A stretch of DNA of 64,000 bases from an uncultured Microbacteriaceae bacterium (GCA_903940225.1 CAJAKC010000045.1:39910-103909), one strand, 5' to 3'. Counted from the first letter of the stretch, positions 37,796 to 47,371 are shown. Numbers and translations are program-made. Notes: a model not told the origin generated them from the letters alone.

Positions 37796-39147
37796 GTTAC
37801 ACGATCATTAATCCCGCGACTGGCGAATCGATGGAAACCATCGAGCACGCGACGGTCGACGAAACGGATGCCGCCATCGAACGCGCCCGCGTTGCCCAAA
37901 AGGAATGGGCGGGCTTCACTCCGGCCGAACGAGCACAAGCGCTACGAACGTTCGCACGCACGGTCGAGGCCGACGTCGAAACCCTCGCGGCACTCGAAGT
38001 GCGCAACTCGGGACATCCGATTGGTCAGGCGCGGTGGGAAGCGAACCACGTCACGAACGTTCTCGACTACTACTCGGCCGCACCCGAGCGGCTGTTGGGC
38101 AAGCAAATCCCCGTCGCGGGCGGCATCGACATTACGTTCAACGAACCGCTGGGCGTCGTCGGAATAATCACTCCGTGGAACTTCCCCATGACAATCGCCT
38201 CGTGGGGTTTTGCCCCGGCGCTCGCCGCGGGAAACGCTGTCGTCCTCAAGCCGGCCGAGTGGACCCCGCTCACGAGCCTGCGTCTCGCCGAACTCGGCGA
38301 AAAGGCCGGGCTCCCGGCTGGGCTGTTTCAGGTCATTGCCGGAAAGGGTTCCGTCGTCGGAAACCGATTCATCACGAATGAGACCGTTCGCAAGGTCGTC
38401 TTCACGGGGTCGACCGAGGTCGGCAAAGACATCATGCGCGGTGCTGCTGACCAGATCAAGCGCGTGACCCTCGAACTGGGGGGAAAGAGCGCGAACATCG
38501 TCTTCGCCGATGCCGACGTCGACAAAGCAGCGGCGACGGCTCCCTATTCGGTGTTTGAGAACGCCGGACAGGATTGCTGCGCGCGTTCGCGAATTCTGGT
38601 TCAGAAATCCGTGCTTGATCAGTTCATGGAGGGACTCGAGACCGCGGTCAAGGGCGTGGTTGTCGGGGACCCGACGAAGGACGCCACCGAGGTCGGGCCT
38701 CTCGTTCACGCCAACCACAAAGCGACGGTCGAAAGTTACCTCGATAAGGCCAACGTCGTCTTCCGCGGTTCGGCGCCCGACGGCCCCGGAAACTGGTTTG
38801 CTCCGACCGTTGCGCTGTCGCGCGGGTTGGATGACCCGTGCATGACCGACGAAATCTTCGGACCCATCGTCACGGTGCACGCGTTTGAGGACGAAGCCGA
38901 CGCTGTCGAAATTGCCAACGCAACGGAGTTCGGATTGTCCGGTTCGATTTGGACACGCGCCATCGGTCGCGCACTGCGCGTCTCGCGTGCCGTCGAAAGC
39001 GGAAACCTGTCCGTCAACTCGCACTCGTCCGTTCGATACAACACGCCGTTCGGCGGTTTCAAGCAATCCGGACTCGGCCGTGAACTCGGACCGGACGCAC
39101 CACTTCACTTCACCGAAGAGAAGAACGTTTTCATCCCCACCGATTAG
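37792..39147 (+). CDS. Aldehyde dehydrogenase of the amine catabolic cluster (PuuC-like)
   Basis: 451 residues. Oxyanion Asn in ITPWNFPM, general-base Glu in ELGGKSAN, and the catalytic Cys262 in GQDC, followed by another Cys. The NAD-loop segment is FTGSTEVGK. Closest in look to betaine-aldehyde and gamma-glutamyl-gamma-aminobutyraldehyde dehydrogenases. In this cluster it would oxidise a gamma-glutamylated aldehyde. It is distinct from the ALDH at the left edge of the window. Confidence 0.9.
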   Translation: MSYTIINPATGESMETIEHATVDETDAAIERARVAQKEWAGFTPAERAQALRTFARTVEADVETLAALEVRNSGHPIGQARWEANHVTNVLDYYSAAPERLLGKQIPVAGGIDITFNEPLGVVGIITPWNFPMTIASWGFAPALAAGNAVVLKPAEWTPLTSLRLAELGEKAGLPAGLFQVIAGKGSVVGNRFITNETVRKVVFTGSTEVGKDIMRGAADQIKRVTLELGGKSANIVFADADVDKAAATAPYSVFENAGQDCCARSRILVQKSVLDQFMEGLETAVKGVVVGDPTKDATEVGPLVHANHKATVESYLDKANVVFRGSAPDGPGNWFAPTVALSRGLDDPCMTDEIFGPIVTVHAFEDEADAVEIANATEFGLSGSIWTRAIGRALRVSRAVESGNLSVNSHSSVRYNTPFGGFKQSGLGRELGPDAPLHFTEEKNVFIPTD

Positions 39148-39165
39148 CCAGAGAAAGGAATCGAC

Positions 39166-39954
39166 ATGGCTATAGAACAAATGGATCTGACCCAGCGGCT
39201 GAAAGGCAAGGTTGCGGTCGTCACCGGCGGTGCCAGCGGCATCGGACTGGCGACGGTCAAGCGACTGCGCGCGGAAGGTGCGATCATCGTCATCGGCGAC
39301 CTCGACCCGAAAACGGGCGAAGCCGCTGCGGCGGAAGTCGACGGAACCTTCATCCAGGTGAACGTTGCTGAAGAGGACCAGGTCAACCACCTCTTCGACG
39401 AGACCGTCAGATTGCACGGCCGCATCGACATCGCCTTCAACAACGCCGGAATTTCGCCGCCCGACGACGACTCGATCGAAACGACGGAACTTCCCGCGTG
39501 GCAGAAGGTCCAAGATGTCAACCTCAAGAGTGTGTATCTGTGTTGCCGTGCCGCCCTGCGTCACATGGTCAAGCAACAGAGCGGGTCGATCATCAACACG
39601 GCATCCTTCGTGGCCCTCATGGGAAGTGCGACGAGCCAGATCTCGTACACGGCGTCGAAGGGTGGCGTGCTCGCGATGAGCCGCGAGCTCGGCGTGCAGT
39701 TCGCCCGGCAGGGGATTCGCGTCAACGCGCTCTGCCCGGGACCGGCGGACACCCCGCTGCTGCGCGAGCTGTTTGCGAAAGACCCCGAGCGCGCCCAGCG
39801 CAGGCTCGTTCACGTGCCCATCGGGCGTTTTGCCAAGCCCGAGGAACTGGCGGCTGCCGTCGCGTTCCTCGCCAGCGACGACGCCGGGTTCATCACGGCA
39901 TCAACGTTCCTCGTTGACGGTGGAATCTCGGGCGCCTACGTCACTCCCCTCTGA
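39166..39954 (+). CDS. SDR-family dehydrogenase
   Basis: 262 residues. Classical short-chain dehydrogenase: VTGGASGIGLATV binds NAD(P), then NNAG, then the catalytic Tyr161 and Lys165 in YTASK. AAAGGA precedes ATG 39166. A gene for an alcohol dehydrogenase here fits oxidation of a glutamylated amino alcohol to the aldehyde used by the ALDH; putrescine breakdown would need an amine oxidase instead, and none is present. Confidence 0.88.
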   Translation: MAIEQMDLTQRLKGKVAVVTGGASGIGLATVKRLRAEGAIIVIGDLDPKTGEAAAAEVDGTFIQVNVAEEDQVNHLFDETVRLHGRIDIAFNNAGISPPDDDSIETTELPAWQKVQDVNLKSVYLCCRAALRHMVKQQSGSIINTASFVALMGSATSQISYTASKGGVLAMSRELGVQFARQGIRVNALCPGPADTPLLRELFAKDPERAQRRLVHVPIGRFAKPEELAAAVAFLASDDAGFITASTFLVDGGISGAYVTPL

Positions 39955-39959
39955 TTCCC

Positions 39960-40739
39960 ATGGAGGATTTCGATCTGTTTGCCCCGACAGCCGTCGACGC
40001 CCAGGGCGTCGGGGCAGGCCGATCGCTGTTGCTCACACCCATTCGCGGGGGAAACACCTACGAAGAGGCGGTGGAGCGAATCCTCCACACGATTCGACTC
40101 GGACTCGTCCAAGCCGGAGAACAATTGCCGCCCGAGCGTGAATTGGCGACGATGTTCGAGATCTCGCGCGACACCGTGCGCGAGGCGATTGCGTCACTCA
40201 CCGATGCGGGTTACCTCATCATTCGTCGTGGCCGGTACGGCGGGACGTTTGTTGCCGACGCAATCCCCGAGGGGCCGGTGGTCATTGGCCGAGACAGGGA
40301 TGTCTCGCCGCGTCTCGCATTCACGGCACCCGAAATTCACGACGTTCTCGTGTTGCGGTCGGTGTTGGAACCAGGCGCCGCCTTCCACGCGGCAACGAGT
40401 GACCTCACGGGGGAGATGCGCGAAAAACTGTGGGCCGCCCACCAGGAGACGGCGAGCGCGGACCCGCGGGACTATCGCCGATTCGATTCACGCCTGCACC
40501 TGCTTATTGCCGAATTGACCGGCTCGAATGCTCTCGTCAACCAGGTCGCCCAAACGCGCGTGAAGGTCAACGAACTGCTCGACGAGATTCCGCTGTTGCC
40601 GCCGAACATCGCCCACTCCAACGCACAGCACGAAGCCATCGTCATGGCAATCCTGACGGGTCGCGCCGAGGACGCCGAGGCGGCGATGCGCGACCATCTC
40701 TCCGGTTCAGCCGCTCTGTTGCGCGGCTTTCTCAGCTAG
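39960..40739 (+). CDS. GntR/FadR-family transcriptional regulator
   Basis: 259 residues. A winged helix-turn-helix at about 33-98 (GEQLPPERELATMFEISRD, then TVREAIASL) and a C-terminal all-helical FCD ligand domain with FDSRLHLLIAEL and HEAIVMAIL. The gene is last in the cluster, 5 nt after the SDR, and is the natural candidate to bind the inverted repeat at 35562-35673. The ligand may be the amine or its glutamyl derivative. Its stop overlaps the DUF4229 gene by CTAG. Confidence 0.9.
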   Translation: MEDFDLFAPTAVDAQGVGAGRSLLLTPIRGGNTYEEAVERILHTIRLGLVQAGEQLPPERELATMFEISRDTVREAIASLTDAGYLIIRRGRYGGTFVADAIPEGPVVIGRDRDVSPRLAFTAPEIHDVLVLRSVLEPGAAFHAATSDLTGEMREKLWAAHQETASADPRDYRRFDSRLHLLIAELTGSNALVNQVAQTRVKVNELLDEIPLLPPNIAHSNAQHEAIVMAILTGRAEDAEAAMRDHLSGSAALLRGFLS

Positions 40740-40990
40740 CGCGCAGAACGGTCGAGCTGTCCATCCTCGGTCGCCGAGTCGGCGTCCTTTGTCGGTTTCT
40801 CGACTCGCGTGCGGAGGTCATCTGCGACCTTCTGGCGCATCGGCCCGAGAAACAGAACGCTCAGTGCGAGCGAGATTGCCGTCGCGAAAACGGCTCCCCA
40901 AATCCACCCGCACCCCAGCAGCAGCAAAATGGCGAGGGACACGATGAAAATTCCCAGACGCACAGCGGTGTAAAGGGCCCACGGTTTCAT
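40736..40990 (-). CDS. DUF4229 small membrane protein
   Basis: 84 residues from ATG 40990. Two hydrophobic segments (ALYTAVRLGIFIVSLAILLLLG and WGAVFATAISLALSVLFLG) then a charged tail. TACGAT at 41003-40998 lies 7 nt before the ATG, so the upstream in-frame codons are not translated. Divergent, 41 bp from the next gene. Function unknown; genes of this family are common beside menD in Microbacteriaceae, from memory. Confidence 0.75.
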   Translation of the reverse strand: MKPWALYTAVRLGIFIVSLAILLLLGCGWIWGAVFATAISLALSVLFLGPMRQKVADDLRTRVEKPTKDADSATEDGQLDRSAR

Positions 40991-41031
40991 AACCCTCATC
41001 GTACGGTCACGCAGCCGTTTAGACTTTGAGC

Positions 41032-41373
41032 ATGCTCGCACGCGTTCTGTTCGTCCTCGCCGTCGTTGTCGTTGCGCTCGACATCTATGCACTGGCCGAC
41101 ATCGCCTTCGCCGCACGCGACCGGATCCGTTCGCTCAACAAGGTGCTGTGGGCGGCCATCGTCCTTCTCGTGACGCCGGTTGGCGCCATTTTGTGGTTCA
41201 CCCTCGGCAAGACGCGTCGGATTCGGAATGACCGTCCGTCTGCTGGGCCGAACAACTTTCCGAACAAGCGCACCGTCGAATCAGAAACGCCCGAACAGCG
41301 CATTGCGCGGCTCGAAGAGGAACTCCGCAAACTCGACGACGAGGACGGCCTGCCGCCGAATTCCGGCTCATGA
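41032..41373 (+). CDS. PLDc_N-domain small membrane protein
   Basis: 113 residues with two transmembrane segments near 3-25 and 38-58 (VLWAAIVLLVTPVGAILWFTLG), the typical layout of the phospholipase-D-nuclease N-terminal domain, without any catalytic domain. A charged C-terminus has a short coiled-coil-like stretch. TAGACT at 41020-41025 is 6 nt before ATG. Stop overlaps the menD start (ATGA). Confidence 0.8.
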   Translation: MLARVLFVLAVVVVALDIYALADIAFAARDRIRSLNKVLWAAIVLLVTPVGAILWFTLGKTRRIRNDRPSAGPNNFPNKRTVESETPEQRIARLEEELRKLDDEDGLPPNSGS

Positions 41374-43046
41374 TCGACGAGTCGGTCGCTCCGGCAACGC
41401 GCTGGGCGCTCGCGTTCCTTCGCGGGCTCGTGTCACGCGGTGTTCGTGACATCGTCATTTCGCCCGGATCGAGATCACAGGCACTCGCGTTGGTTGCGGC
41501 GGAACTCGCCGATCGCCGACTGCTTGCGGTGCATGTCGTCATCGACGAACGTGTTGGGGCATACCTGGCACTGGGCCTCGCCGTGGAATCGAAGCGGCCC
41601 GTCGCCATCGTTGTGACATCCGGCACCGCCGTAGCCAACTTGCACCCCGGTGTGCTGGAGGCGCATCACGCGGGGGTTCCGTTGATCGTTGTGACGGCAG
41701 ATCGACCCGACGCCCTGCGGTCGACGGGAGCAAATCAGACGACCACCCACATCGGGGCATTCGGCGTTGCCGCGCGGAAAACAATCGACAGCGCGCCACC
41801 CGGAGCCGATGCGGAGGGCGCCGGAGATGCGTGTGCCGCAGAAGCCGTCTCCGCGGCGGTCAACGAATCCGGACCGATTCACGTCAACGCGCAGTTCGCG
41901 GAACCGCTTTCCTCAACCCTCGACGCACACGAATTCGATTCGGTCACGCCGGGCGAGCTACCCGCGGCCGTCACCGCCCGCGATTCCGTCGAGGTGGCTG
42001 TGGCGGACGGGACTGTCGTCGTCGCAGGTTATGGTGCCGGTGCGCGGGCGGAACAGTGGGCTCGCGAACTGGGAGCACCACTCATCGCCGAAATCGCCAG
42101 TGGAGCACACTTCGGGCCTCACCTTGTCACCGACTATCGCCACTTGCTGTCAGTCCCTGAATTCGCGGATGCCATCACATCCGTCGTTGTCGTTGGCCGG
42201 CCCACTCTGTCCCGCGAAATCACTGCGTTGTGTGCGCGGGAGGGTGTTGCCGTCACCGTCGTTCGCGGTCCGGAAGCGCACCCGTATCGCCCTACCGAAC
42301 GTGCCCACCTTGTCGACGGCATCACGGTCACGGGCGACGGCGACGACCTTGCGAAATCGTGGGCTCTGCCGTGGGCGCGGCGATCACGAATAACCATCGA
42401 CGAGAAATTCGCCGAGCCCGCCGCGAACGTTGAGGGGAGCCTCGCCGAGAAGCACGCCGACCGCGCGGATTTCGCCCGCCAGGAAATGCTCATTCAACGG
42501 CAGCCCGTCACCCCGGAAATGTTCGTTCGCGCGGTGTGGGACGTGACGTGGCCGCACGACCGACTCGTGTTTGGGGCGTCGCGGCTGATTCGCGTTGCCG
42601 ACTCGATTCTTCCCGGCAAACCGCTCACCGTGCACTCGAACCGCGGACTCTCGGGAATCGATGGCACCATCGCGACCGCCCAAGGGATTGCGGCGGCGGC
42701 GATGGCGGACCCCGAAGCAACCCAGCACGGTGTCACGCGCGTCGTGCTCGGCGACCTAGCGGCACAGCACGACATCGGCGCTCTCGCGAATGTGCGCGGT
42801 CGGATTCAGGTCATAGTGGGAAACGACGGCGGGGGTCGAATCTTTGACGATTTGCCCGTGGCTGAAACGGCGAACCCCACTCATTTCGAGCGCGTGATGC
42901 GCACGCCGCAGAACATCGATTTCGAGGCGGCCGCCCGAGCGTTCGGGCTCGACTTTCACCGCGTCACAACGCGCGGGGAGTTGACGGCGGCACTGTCGGA
43001 ATTCGCTCGCCCAACGCTGGTCGAGGTCGTTTTGCCCCGCGACTAA
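41370..43046 (+). CDS. menD: SEPHCHC synthase, menaquinone pathway
   Basis: Thiamine-diphosphate enzyme that condenses isochorismate with 2-oxoglutarate. 558 residues. SPGSRSQALALVAAEL at the N-terminus, VHSNRGLSGIDGTIATAQG in the cofactor domain, and VGNDGGGRIFDDLP. ATGA overlap with the PLDc_N gene. Converges on menF with a 4-nt overlap. Confidence 0.95.
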   Translation: MIDESVAPATRWALAFLRGLVSRGVRDIVISPGSRSQALALVAAELADRRLLAVHVVIDERVGAYLALGLAVESKRPVAIVVTSGTAVANLHPGVLEAHHAGVPLIVVTADRPDALRSTGANQTTTHIGAFGVAARKTIDSAPPGADAEGAGDACAAEAVSAAVNESGPIHVNAQFAEPLSSTLDAHEFDSVTPGELPAAVTARDSVEVAVADGTVVVAGYGAGARAEQWARELGAPLIAEIASGAHFGPHLVTDYRHLLSVPEFADAITSVVVVGRPTLSREITALCAREGVAVTVVRGPEAHPYRPTERAHLVDGITVTGDGDDLAKSWALPWARRSRITIDEKFAEPAANVEGSLAEKHADRADFARQEMLIQRQPVTPEMFVRAVWDVTWPHDRLVFGASRLIRVADSILPGKPLTVHSNRGLSGIDGTIATAQGIAAAAMADPEATQHGVTRVVLGDLAAQHDIGALANVRGRIQVIVGNDGGGRIFDDLPVAETANPTHFERVMRTPQNIDFEAAARAFGLDFHRVTTRGELTAALSEFARPTLVEVVLPRD

Positions 43047-44242
43047 CCCGCGAGCGCGTCGCGGATCGGGCGGAACTTCAGTTCCGTCTCGGCGAATTCG
43101 GATTCGGGGTCAGACCCGTCGATGATTCCCGCGCCGGCGTGAGCGACGATCTCGTTGGTGCCCCACTGCGCGCAGCGCAGGGCAATCGCCCACTCACCAT
43201 TTCCCGCTCCGTCGACCCAGCCGACCGGGCCGGCATACCGATCACGCGGAATTGCTTCAATCTCGGCGATGGTTGCGAGAGCGCGGTCGGTCGGAACGCC
43301 GGCGACGGCAGCGGTCGGGTGGAGCGAATCGATGAGGTCAAAGACTGTTGACCGTGAGCCGAGGACGCCCGATACGTCACTGGCCAAGTGCCACACATTC
43401 GCCAGTCGCAGCGCAAACGGTGTCACCGCCCCGACGATTGATCGGCAGTGCGGGGCAAGTGCAGTGATGACGGACGTGACGGCATATTCGTGTTCTTCGC
43501 GGTCTTTCGCGCTGGCAGCCAACGCCGTTGCTGCGGCCATGTCCGTCGCCGCGTCCGCGCCGCGCGCCGCCGAACCCGCGAGTACACGGGCTGTTACGCG
43601 TCGATGGTCAACGCTCACGAGCGTCTCGGGGGACGCACCCCACAACCCGTCGAGCGCGAAAATGTGGGTGTCTGGGTATTCACTGGTCAACCGCTGCAGC
43701 GGAGCCCGCTCGTCTCCCGCTGTCGTGATTTCGCCCGTGATGGCGCGGGCTACGACGACTTTGCCGAAACTGGAATCAAGCCGGGCGAGTGCAGCGCGAA
43801 CCCTGTCTCGATAGACCGAGTCAATGTTTGGCCATACAACAACGGGAGCGGCGCCAACCGAGCGGCGAGTCGCCTCCGGTGCGGTCGCCGCATCGCCAAT
43901 GGTCACGATGGAGACGGCTCGACCCCGCCGAATGATGGCTGTTCTCGGAACCACGAGTTGGGCTAGTCCGGTTGGGTCGAACTGGCCACTCCCCAACGCC
44001 ACAACGTGCTCGCGCAAATTCGGGGCAATCGTTTTCAGAGCCGCCTGCCACAACGCGCTCAACTCGGCGAATCGTCCAGGGCCGCTGGCCGTCCAGCGGG
44101 TGTGTTCGCCCATGCCGACAATCTCGACGTCACCATGACGGTAATACATCGGACGAGACGCCGAAGCGAACTCGATCAACGACCCAAAACGCGCGGTCGG
44201 CAACGACTCGACGACAACGGGTTCCTGAGGGGCAAACGGCAC
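43043..44242 (-). CDS. menF: Isochorismate synthase
   Basis: Chorismate-binding enzyme that commits chorismate to menaquinone. 399 residues. VVARAITGEI, the core LHPTAAVAGVPTDRAL and PVGWVDGAGNGEWAIALRC, and the metal-site AGAGIIDGSDPESEFAE. GTG start; TAGCCT at 44254-44249 lies 6 nt before it. Divergent from menG across 37 bp. A salicylate-type isochorismate enzyme is less likely given menD next door. Confidence 0.93.
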   Translation of the reverse strand: MPFAPQEPVVVESLPTARFGSLIEFASASRPMYYRHGDVEIVGMGEHTRWTASGPGRFAELSALWQAALKTIAPNLREHVVALGSGQFDPTGLAQLVVPRTAIIRRGRAVSIVTIGDAATAPEATRRSVGAAPVVVWPNIDSVYRDRVRAALARLDSSFGKVVVARAITGEITTAGDERAPLQRLTSEYPDTHIFALDGLWGASPETLVSVDHRRVTARVLAGSAARGADAATDMAAATALAASAKDREEHEYAVTSVITALAPHCRSIVGAVTPFALRLANVWHLASDVSGVLGSRSTVFDLIDSLHPTAAVAGVPTDRALATIAEIEAIPRDRYAGPVGWVDGAGNGEWAIALRCAQWGTNEIVAHAGAGIIDGSDPESEFAETELKFRPIRDALAG

Positions 44243-44279
44243 ACATTAAGGCTACGCCCGCGCGGATAGACTTGTGACC

Positions 44280-44987
44280 GTGACGAGTGCTGACCTGGGC
44301 AAGGACCCCCGCGAGGTGTCCGCAATGTTCGACGATGTCGCACCGCGATACGACCTCACCAACGCCCTGTTGTCCCTCGGGTCGGCTTCCTTGTGGCGAA
44401 TCGCCACGGTCAGGGCACTCGGAATTTCCGCCGGAGACCGCGTTCTCGACATCGCTGCGGGAACCGGTACCTCCTCAGCCGCACTCGCTCGCGCCGGTGC
44501 CCGCGTGACCGCACTGGACTTCTCGCCGGGCATGGTCAGCGTCGGCCGCGAACGCCACCCCGAAATCGAATTCGTCGAGGGCGATGCGCAACAGTTGCCG
44601 TTCGACGATGCCAGCTTCGATGCGGTCACCATCTCGTTTGGACTGCGCAACGTGAACGACCCGCACCAGGCACTCGCGGAGATGCTCCGCGTGCTCGTGC
44701 CCGGAGGGCGACTGGTGATCTGCGAATTCACGACCCCACCGAACGGCCTTGTTCGCGAGGCCTACGCGTTCTATCTCAACAAGGTCATGCCGGCCATCGC
44801 CGCCCTGGCCAGCTCAAACCCGACCGCGTACACCTATCTCATGCAATCCATCGCGGACTGGCCCGCACAGGGAGTGCTGAGCGGGTGGATTCGTGACGCC
44901 GGTTTCCGCGAAGTAAAGTATCGAAACCTCAGTGCGGGAGTGGTGGCACTTCACCGCGGCCGTGCCCCGTTGGGAGCAGACCAGTGA
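44280..44987 (+). CDS. menG: Demethylmenaquinone methyltransferase
   Basis: SAM-dependent C-methylation that finishes menaquinone (also called ubiE). Motif I DIAAGTGTSS, then FGLRNVNDPHQAL, both typical of this family. Of two GTG starts I prefer 44280 because TAGACT at 44267-44272 ends 7 nt before it; 44274 would add two residues. About 235 residues. Confidence 0.93.
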   Translation: MTSADLGKDPREVSAMFDDVAPRYDLTNALLSLGSASLWRIATVRALGISAGDRVLDIAAGTGTSSAALARAGARVTALDFSPGMVSVGRERHPEIEFVEGDAQQLPFDDASFDAVTISFGLRNVNDPHQALAEMLRVLVPGGRLVICEFTTPPNGLVREAYAFYLNKVMPAIAALASSNPTAYTYLMQSIADWPAQGVLSGWIRDAGFREVKYRNLSAGVVALHRGRAPLGADQ

Positions 44988-46012
44988 GCCACATCACAAC
45001 TATCGCCGCGAACTTTGGACTGGGCGCGGCGATGACGTCAACGCCGGAGGAACGTGCGCTCGTCAAGCGGCTCGACTCCGGACTGCAGACAATCGAGGCG
45101 GGTCTTGCCGAGAACCTGCACTTCGGCGACGAATACACCAACACCGTCGCACGCTATCTGTTGGAGGCGGGTGGCAAGCGCGTCCGACCGCTCCTCGCAC
45201 TGTTGACCGCCGAACTGGGTGATTCCGATTGCCGCGACGTTTTGCTTGCCGCGCAGGTCGTCGAACTCATTCACCTGGCGACGCTGTATCACGATGATGT
45301 GATGGACGATGCCGACCTTCGCCGCGGTGTGCCTACCGCCCACACAAAATTCGGTAACTCGATTGCGATCATCACCGGTGATCTGCTGCTCGCTCGCGCC
45401 AGCTCGCTCGCGTCGACTCTGGGTGACGAAATGGTGCGGCTTCACGCCTCCACGTTCGAGCGCTTGTGTCTGGGGCAACTTCACGAAATCACGGGGCCGA
45501 CATCGGGCGCTGACCCGATCGAGCACTACCTGCACGTGCTGGCAGACAAGACGGGGTCGCTGATTGCCGCCAGTGCGATGGTCGGGGTGATGACCTCGAA
45601 TGCCCCCGCGGAATTCGGCGAACCACTGCGGGAATTCGGGGAGAAGATCGGTGTGGCCTTCCAAATCATCGATGATGTCCTCGACCTCAACGGCGGCGAG
45701 ACCGGCAAATCCAAAGGAACGGATGTCCGCCACGGCGTTGCAACAATGCCGGTGCTGTTCATGCGCCAGTCGACCGACGCCGACGCCCGCGCGCTCGACG
45801 AAGGACTCACGGCGGCCGCTGCGGCGGGCGACGACGCACGCTTCGAAACGCTCGTCGACGAATTGCGCGCCAGTCGCTTCACCGCCGAAACCATCGCCAC
45901 CGCTCAGCGCTGGGGCACCGAGGCCGTCACGGCGCTCGCGGTTATCCCCGACGGACTCACCAAGCAATCCCTGACGCGATTCGCGTCCCGTGTTGTGGAA
46001 AGGTCACACTAA
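44984..46012 (+). CDS. Polyprenyl diphosphate synthase
   Basis: Trans-prenyltransferase that probably builds the menaquinone side chain. 342 residues. First Asp-rich motif DDVMDDADLRRG, second QIIDDVLDLNG, and GGKRVRPLL near the start of the fold. GTG overlaps the menG stop. Position beside menG supports a heptaprenyl- to decaprenyl-type product, but chain length cannot be read from sequence. Confidence 0.9.
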   Translation: MSHITTIAANFGLGAAMTSTPEERALVKRLDSGLQTIEAGLAENLHFGDEYTNTVARYLLEAGGKRVRPLLALLTAELGDSDCRDVLLAAQVVELIHLATLYHDDVMDDADLRRGVPTAHTKFGNSIAIITGDLLLARASSLASTLGDEMVRLHASTFERLCLGQLHEITGPTSGADPIEHYLHVLADKTGSLIAASAMVGVMTSNAPAEFGEPLREFGEKIGVAFQIIDDVLDLNGGETGKSKGTDVRHGVATMPVLFMRQSTDADARALDEGLTAAAAAGDDARFETLVDELRASRFTAETIATAQRWGTEAVTALAVIPDGLTKQSLTRFASRVVERSH

Positions 46013-47371
46013 ATGTCCACGTTGCGTCTCGCCATTGTCGGTGCTGGCCCTGCCGGCATCTATGCCGCCGATATTTTGCGAAAGTACGAACGCTCGTTTG
46101 ACGTCAGCATCGACTTGTTCGACCGCCTCCCGGCCCCCTACGGACTCGTCCGCTACGGAGTGGCACCCGACCACCCGCGCATCAAAGGGATCATCACGGC
46201 GCTGCGGGACATCCTCGATTCGGGCGGTGTTCGCGTTTTTGGCAACGTCAATTTCGGAACAGACATCACCCTGGAAGACCTGAAGCGGCACTACAACGCC
46301 GTCATTTTCGCCACGGGTGCCATCAAGGACGCACCGCTCGCTATCCCGGGCGCCGAGCTTGTCGGGTCCTACGGCGCAGCCGATTTTGTCAGCTGGTTTG
46401 ACGGGCACCCCGATGTTCCCCGCGAATGGCCCCTCAACGCCCGCGAGGTTGCTGTCATCGGAAACGGAAACGTGGCGCTCGATGTCGCGCGCATGCTGGC
46501 TAAGCACGCCGACGACCTGCTCTCGACGGAAATCCCCGACAACGTTTATCGCGGACTGAAGGAAAGCCCTGTCACCGACGTTCACGTGTTCGGCCGTCGC
46601 GGACCGATGCAAGTGAAGTTCACCCCCCTCGAATTGCGTGAATTGGGCGAAATGAATGACGTCGACATGATTTTGCACGACGAAGATTTCGACTACGACG
46701 AAGCGTCGCAGGCGGCGATCGAGTCAAACAAGCAGGTTTTCGTCATCGACAAGGTGTTGACCCAGTGGCGCGAGCGCGAGACGGGCAAGGCCAGCCGCCG
46801 ACTACACCTGCACTTTTACGCGAAGCCCGTGGAAATCATCGGCGATGCGGGAACGGTTGTCGGGTTCCGATTCGAACGCACCGAATCCGACGGGGCCGGT
46901 GGTGTTCGCGGAACCGGCGAGATTCGCGAAATCCCGGTTCAGGCGGTTTACCGCGCGGTCGGATACTTCGGATCCGAACTGGACGGCATTCCCTACAACT
47001 CCAAGCACGGCGTCATCCCGAACCACGAGGGCCGAGTTCAGGATGACGACAACAATGTGGTGCCCGGCGTGTATGCCACGGGCTGGATCAAGCGCGGACC
47101 GGTTGGACTCATCGGTCACACTAAATCGGACGCGATGGAAACCGTCGCTCACCTGGTGAAGGATCAGGCGTCGTGGTGGGCACCCGCCGATCCCAGCGAG
47201 GCCGCGATTGTTGACCTTCTCAATGCGCGCGGGGTTACCTACACAAACCTTGACGGTTGGCACCGACTCGATGATTTCGAAAAGACCCTCGGCGAAGCCG
47301 CCGGGCGTGAGCGAATCAAGGTCGTTCCCCGTGACGAGATGATCGCTATTTCGCGCGGAGAAACGGTCTAG
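46013..47371 (+). CDS. Ferredoxin/adrenodoxin-type NADP reductase (FprA-like)
   Basis: 452-residue FAD enzyme moving electrons between NADPH and ferredoxin. FAD site VGAGPAGIYAAD near residue 8, APYGLVRYGVAPDHP, the NADP site VIGNGNVALDVARM, and WIKRGPVGLIGHTKSDA. This matches mycobacterial FprA. ATG directly follows the prenyl synthase stop with AAAGG upstream. Partner ferredoxin not in the window. Confidence 0.92.
   Translation: MSTLRLAIVGAGPAGIYAADILRKYERSFDVSIDLFDRLPAPYGLVRYGVAPDHPRIKGIITALRDILDSGGVRVFGNVNFGTDITLEDLKRHYNAVIFATGAIKDAPLAIPGAELVGSYGAADFVSWFDGHPDVPREWPLNAREVAVIGNGNVALDVARMLAKHADDLLSTEIPDNVYRGLKESPVTDVHVFGRRGPMQVKFTPLELRELGEMNDVDMILHDEDFDYDEASQAAIESNKQVFVIDKVLTQWRERETGKASRRLHLHFYAKPVEIIGDAGTVVGFRFERTESDGAGGVRGTGEIREIPVQAVYRAVGYFGSELDGIPYNSKHGVIPNHEGRVQDDDNNVVPGVYATGWIKRGPVGLIGHTKSDAMETVAHLVKDQASWWAPADPSEAAIVDLLNARGVTYTNLDGWHRLDDFEKTLGEAAGRERIKVVPRDEMIAISRGETV

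Noticed and set aside
37942..39813. Very long open frame (623 codons) on the minus strand opposite the ALDH and SDR genes
   Set aside because: It mirrors two well-supported plus-strand genes with catalytic motifs. Long antisense frames are expected in GC-rich genes with this codon use, and the translation shows no known motif.
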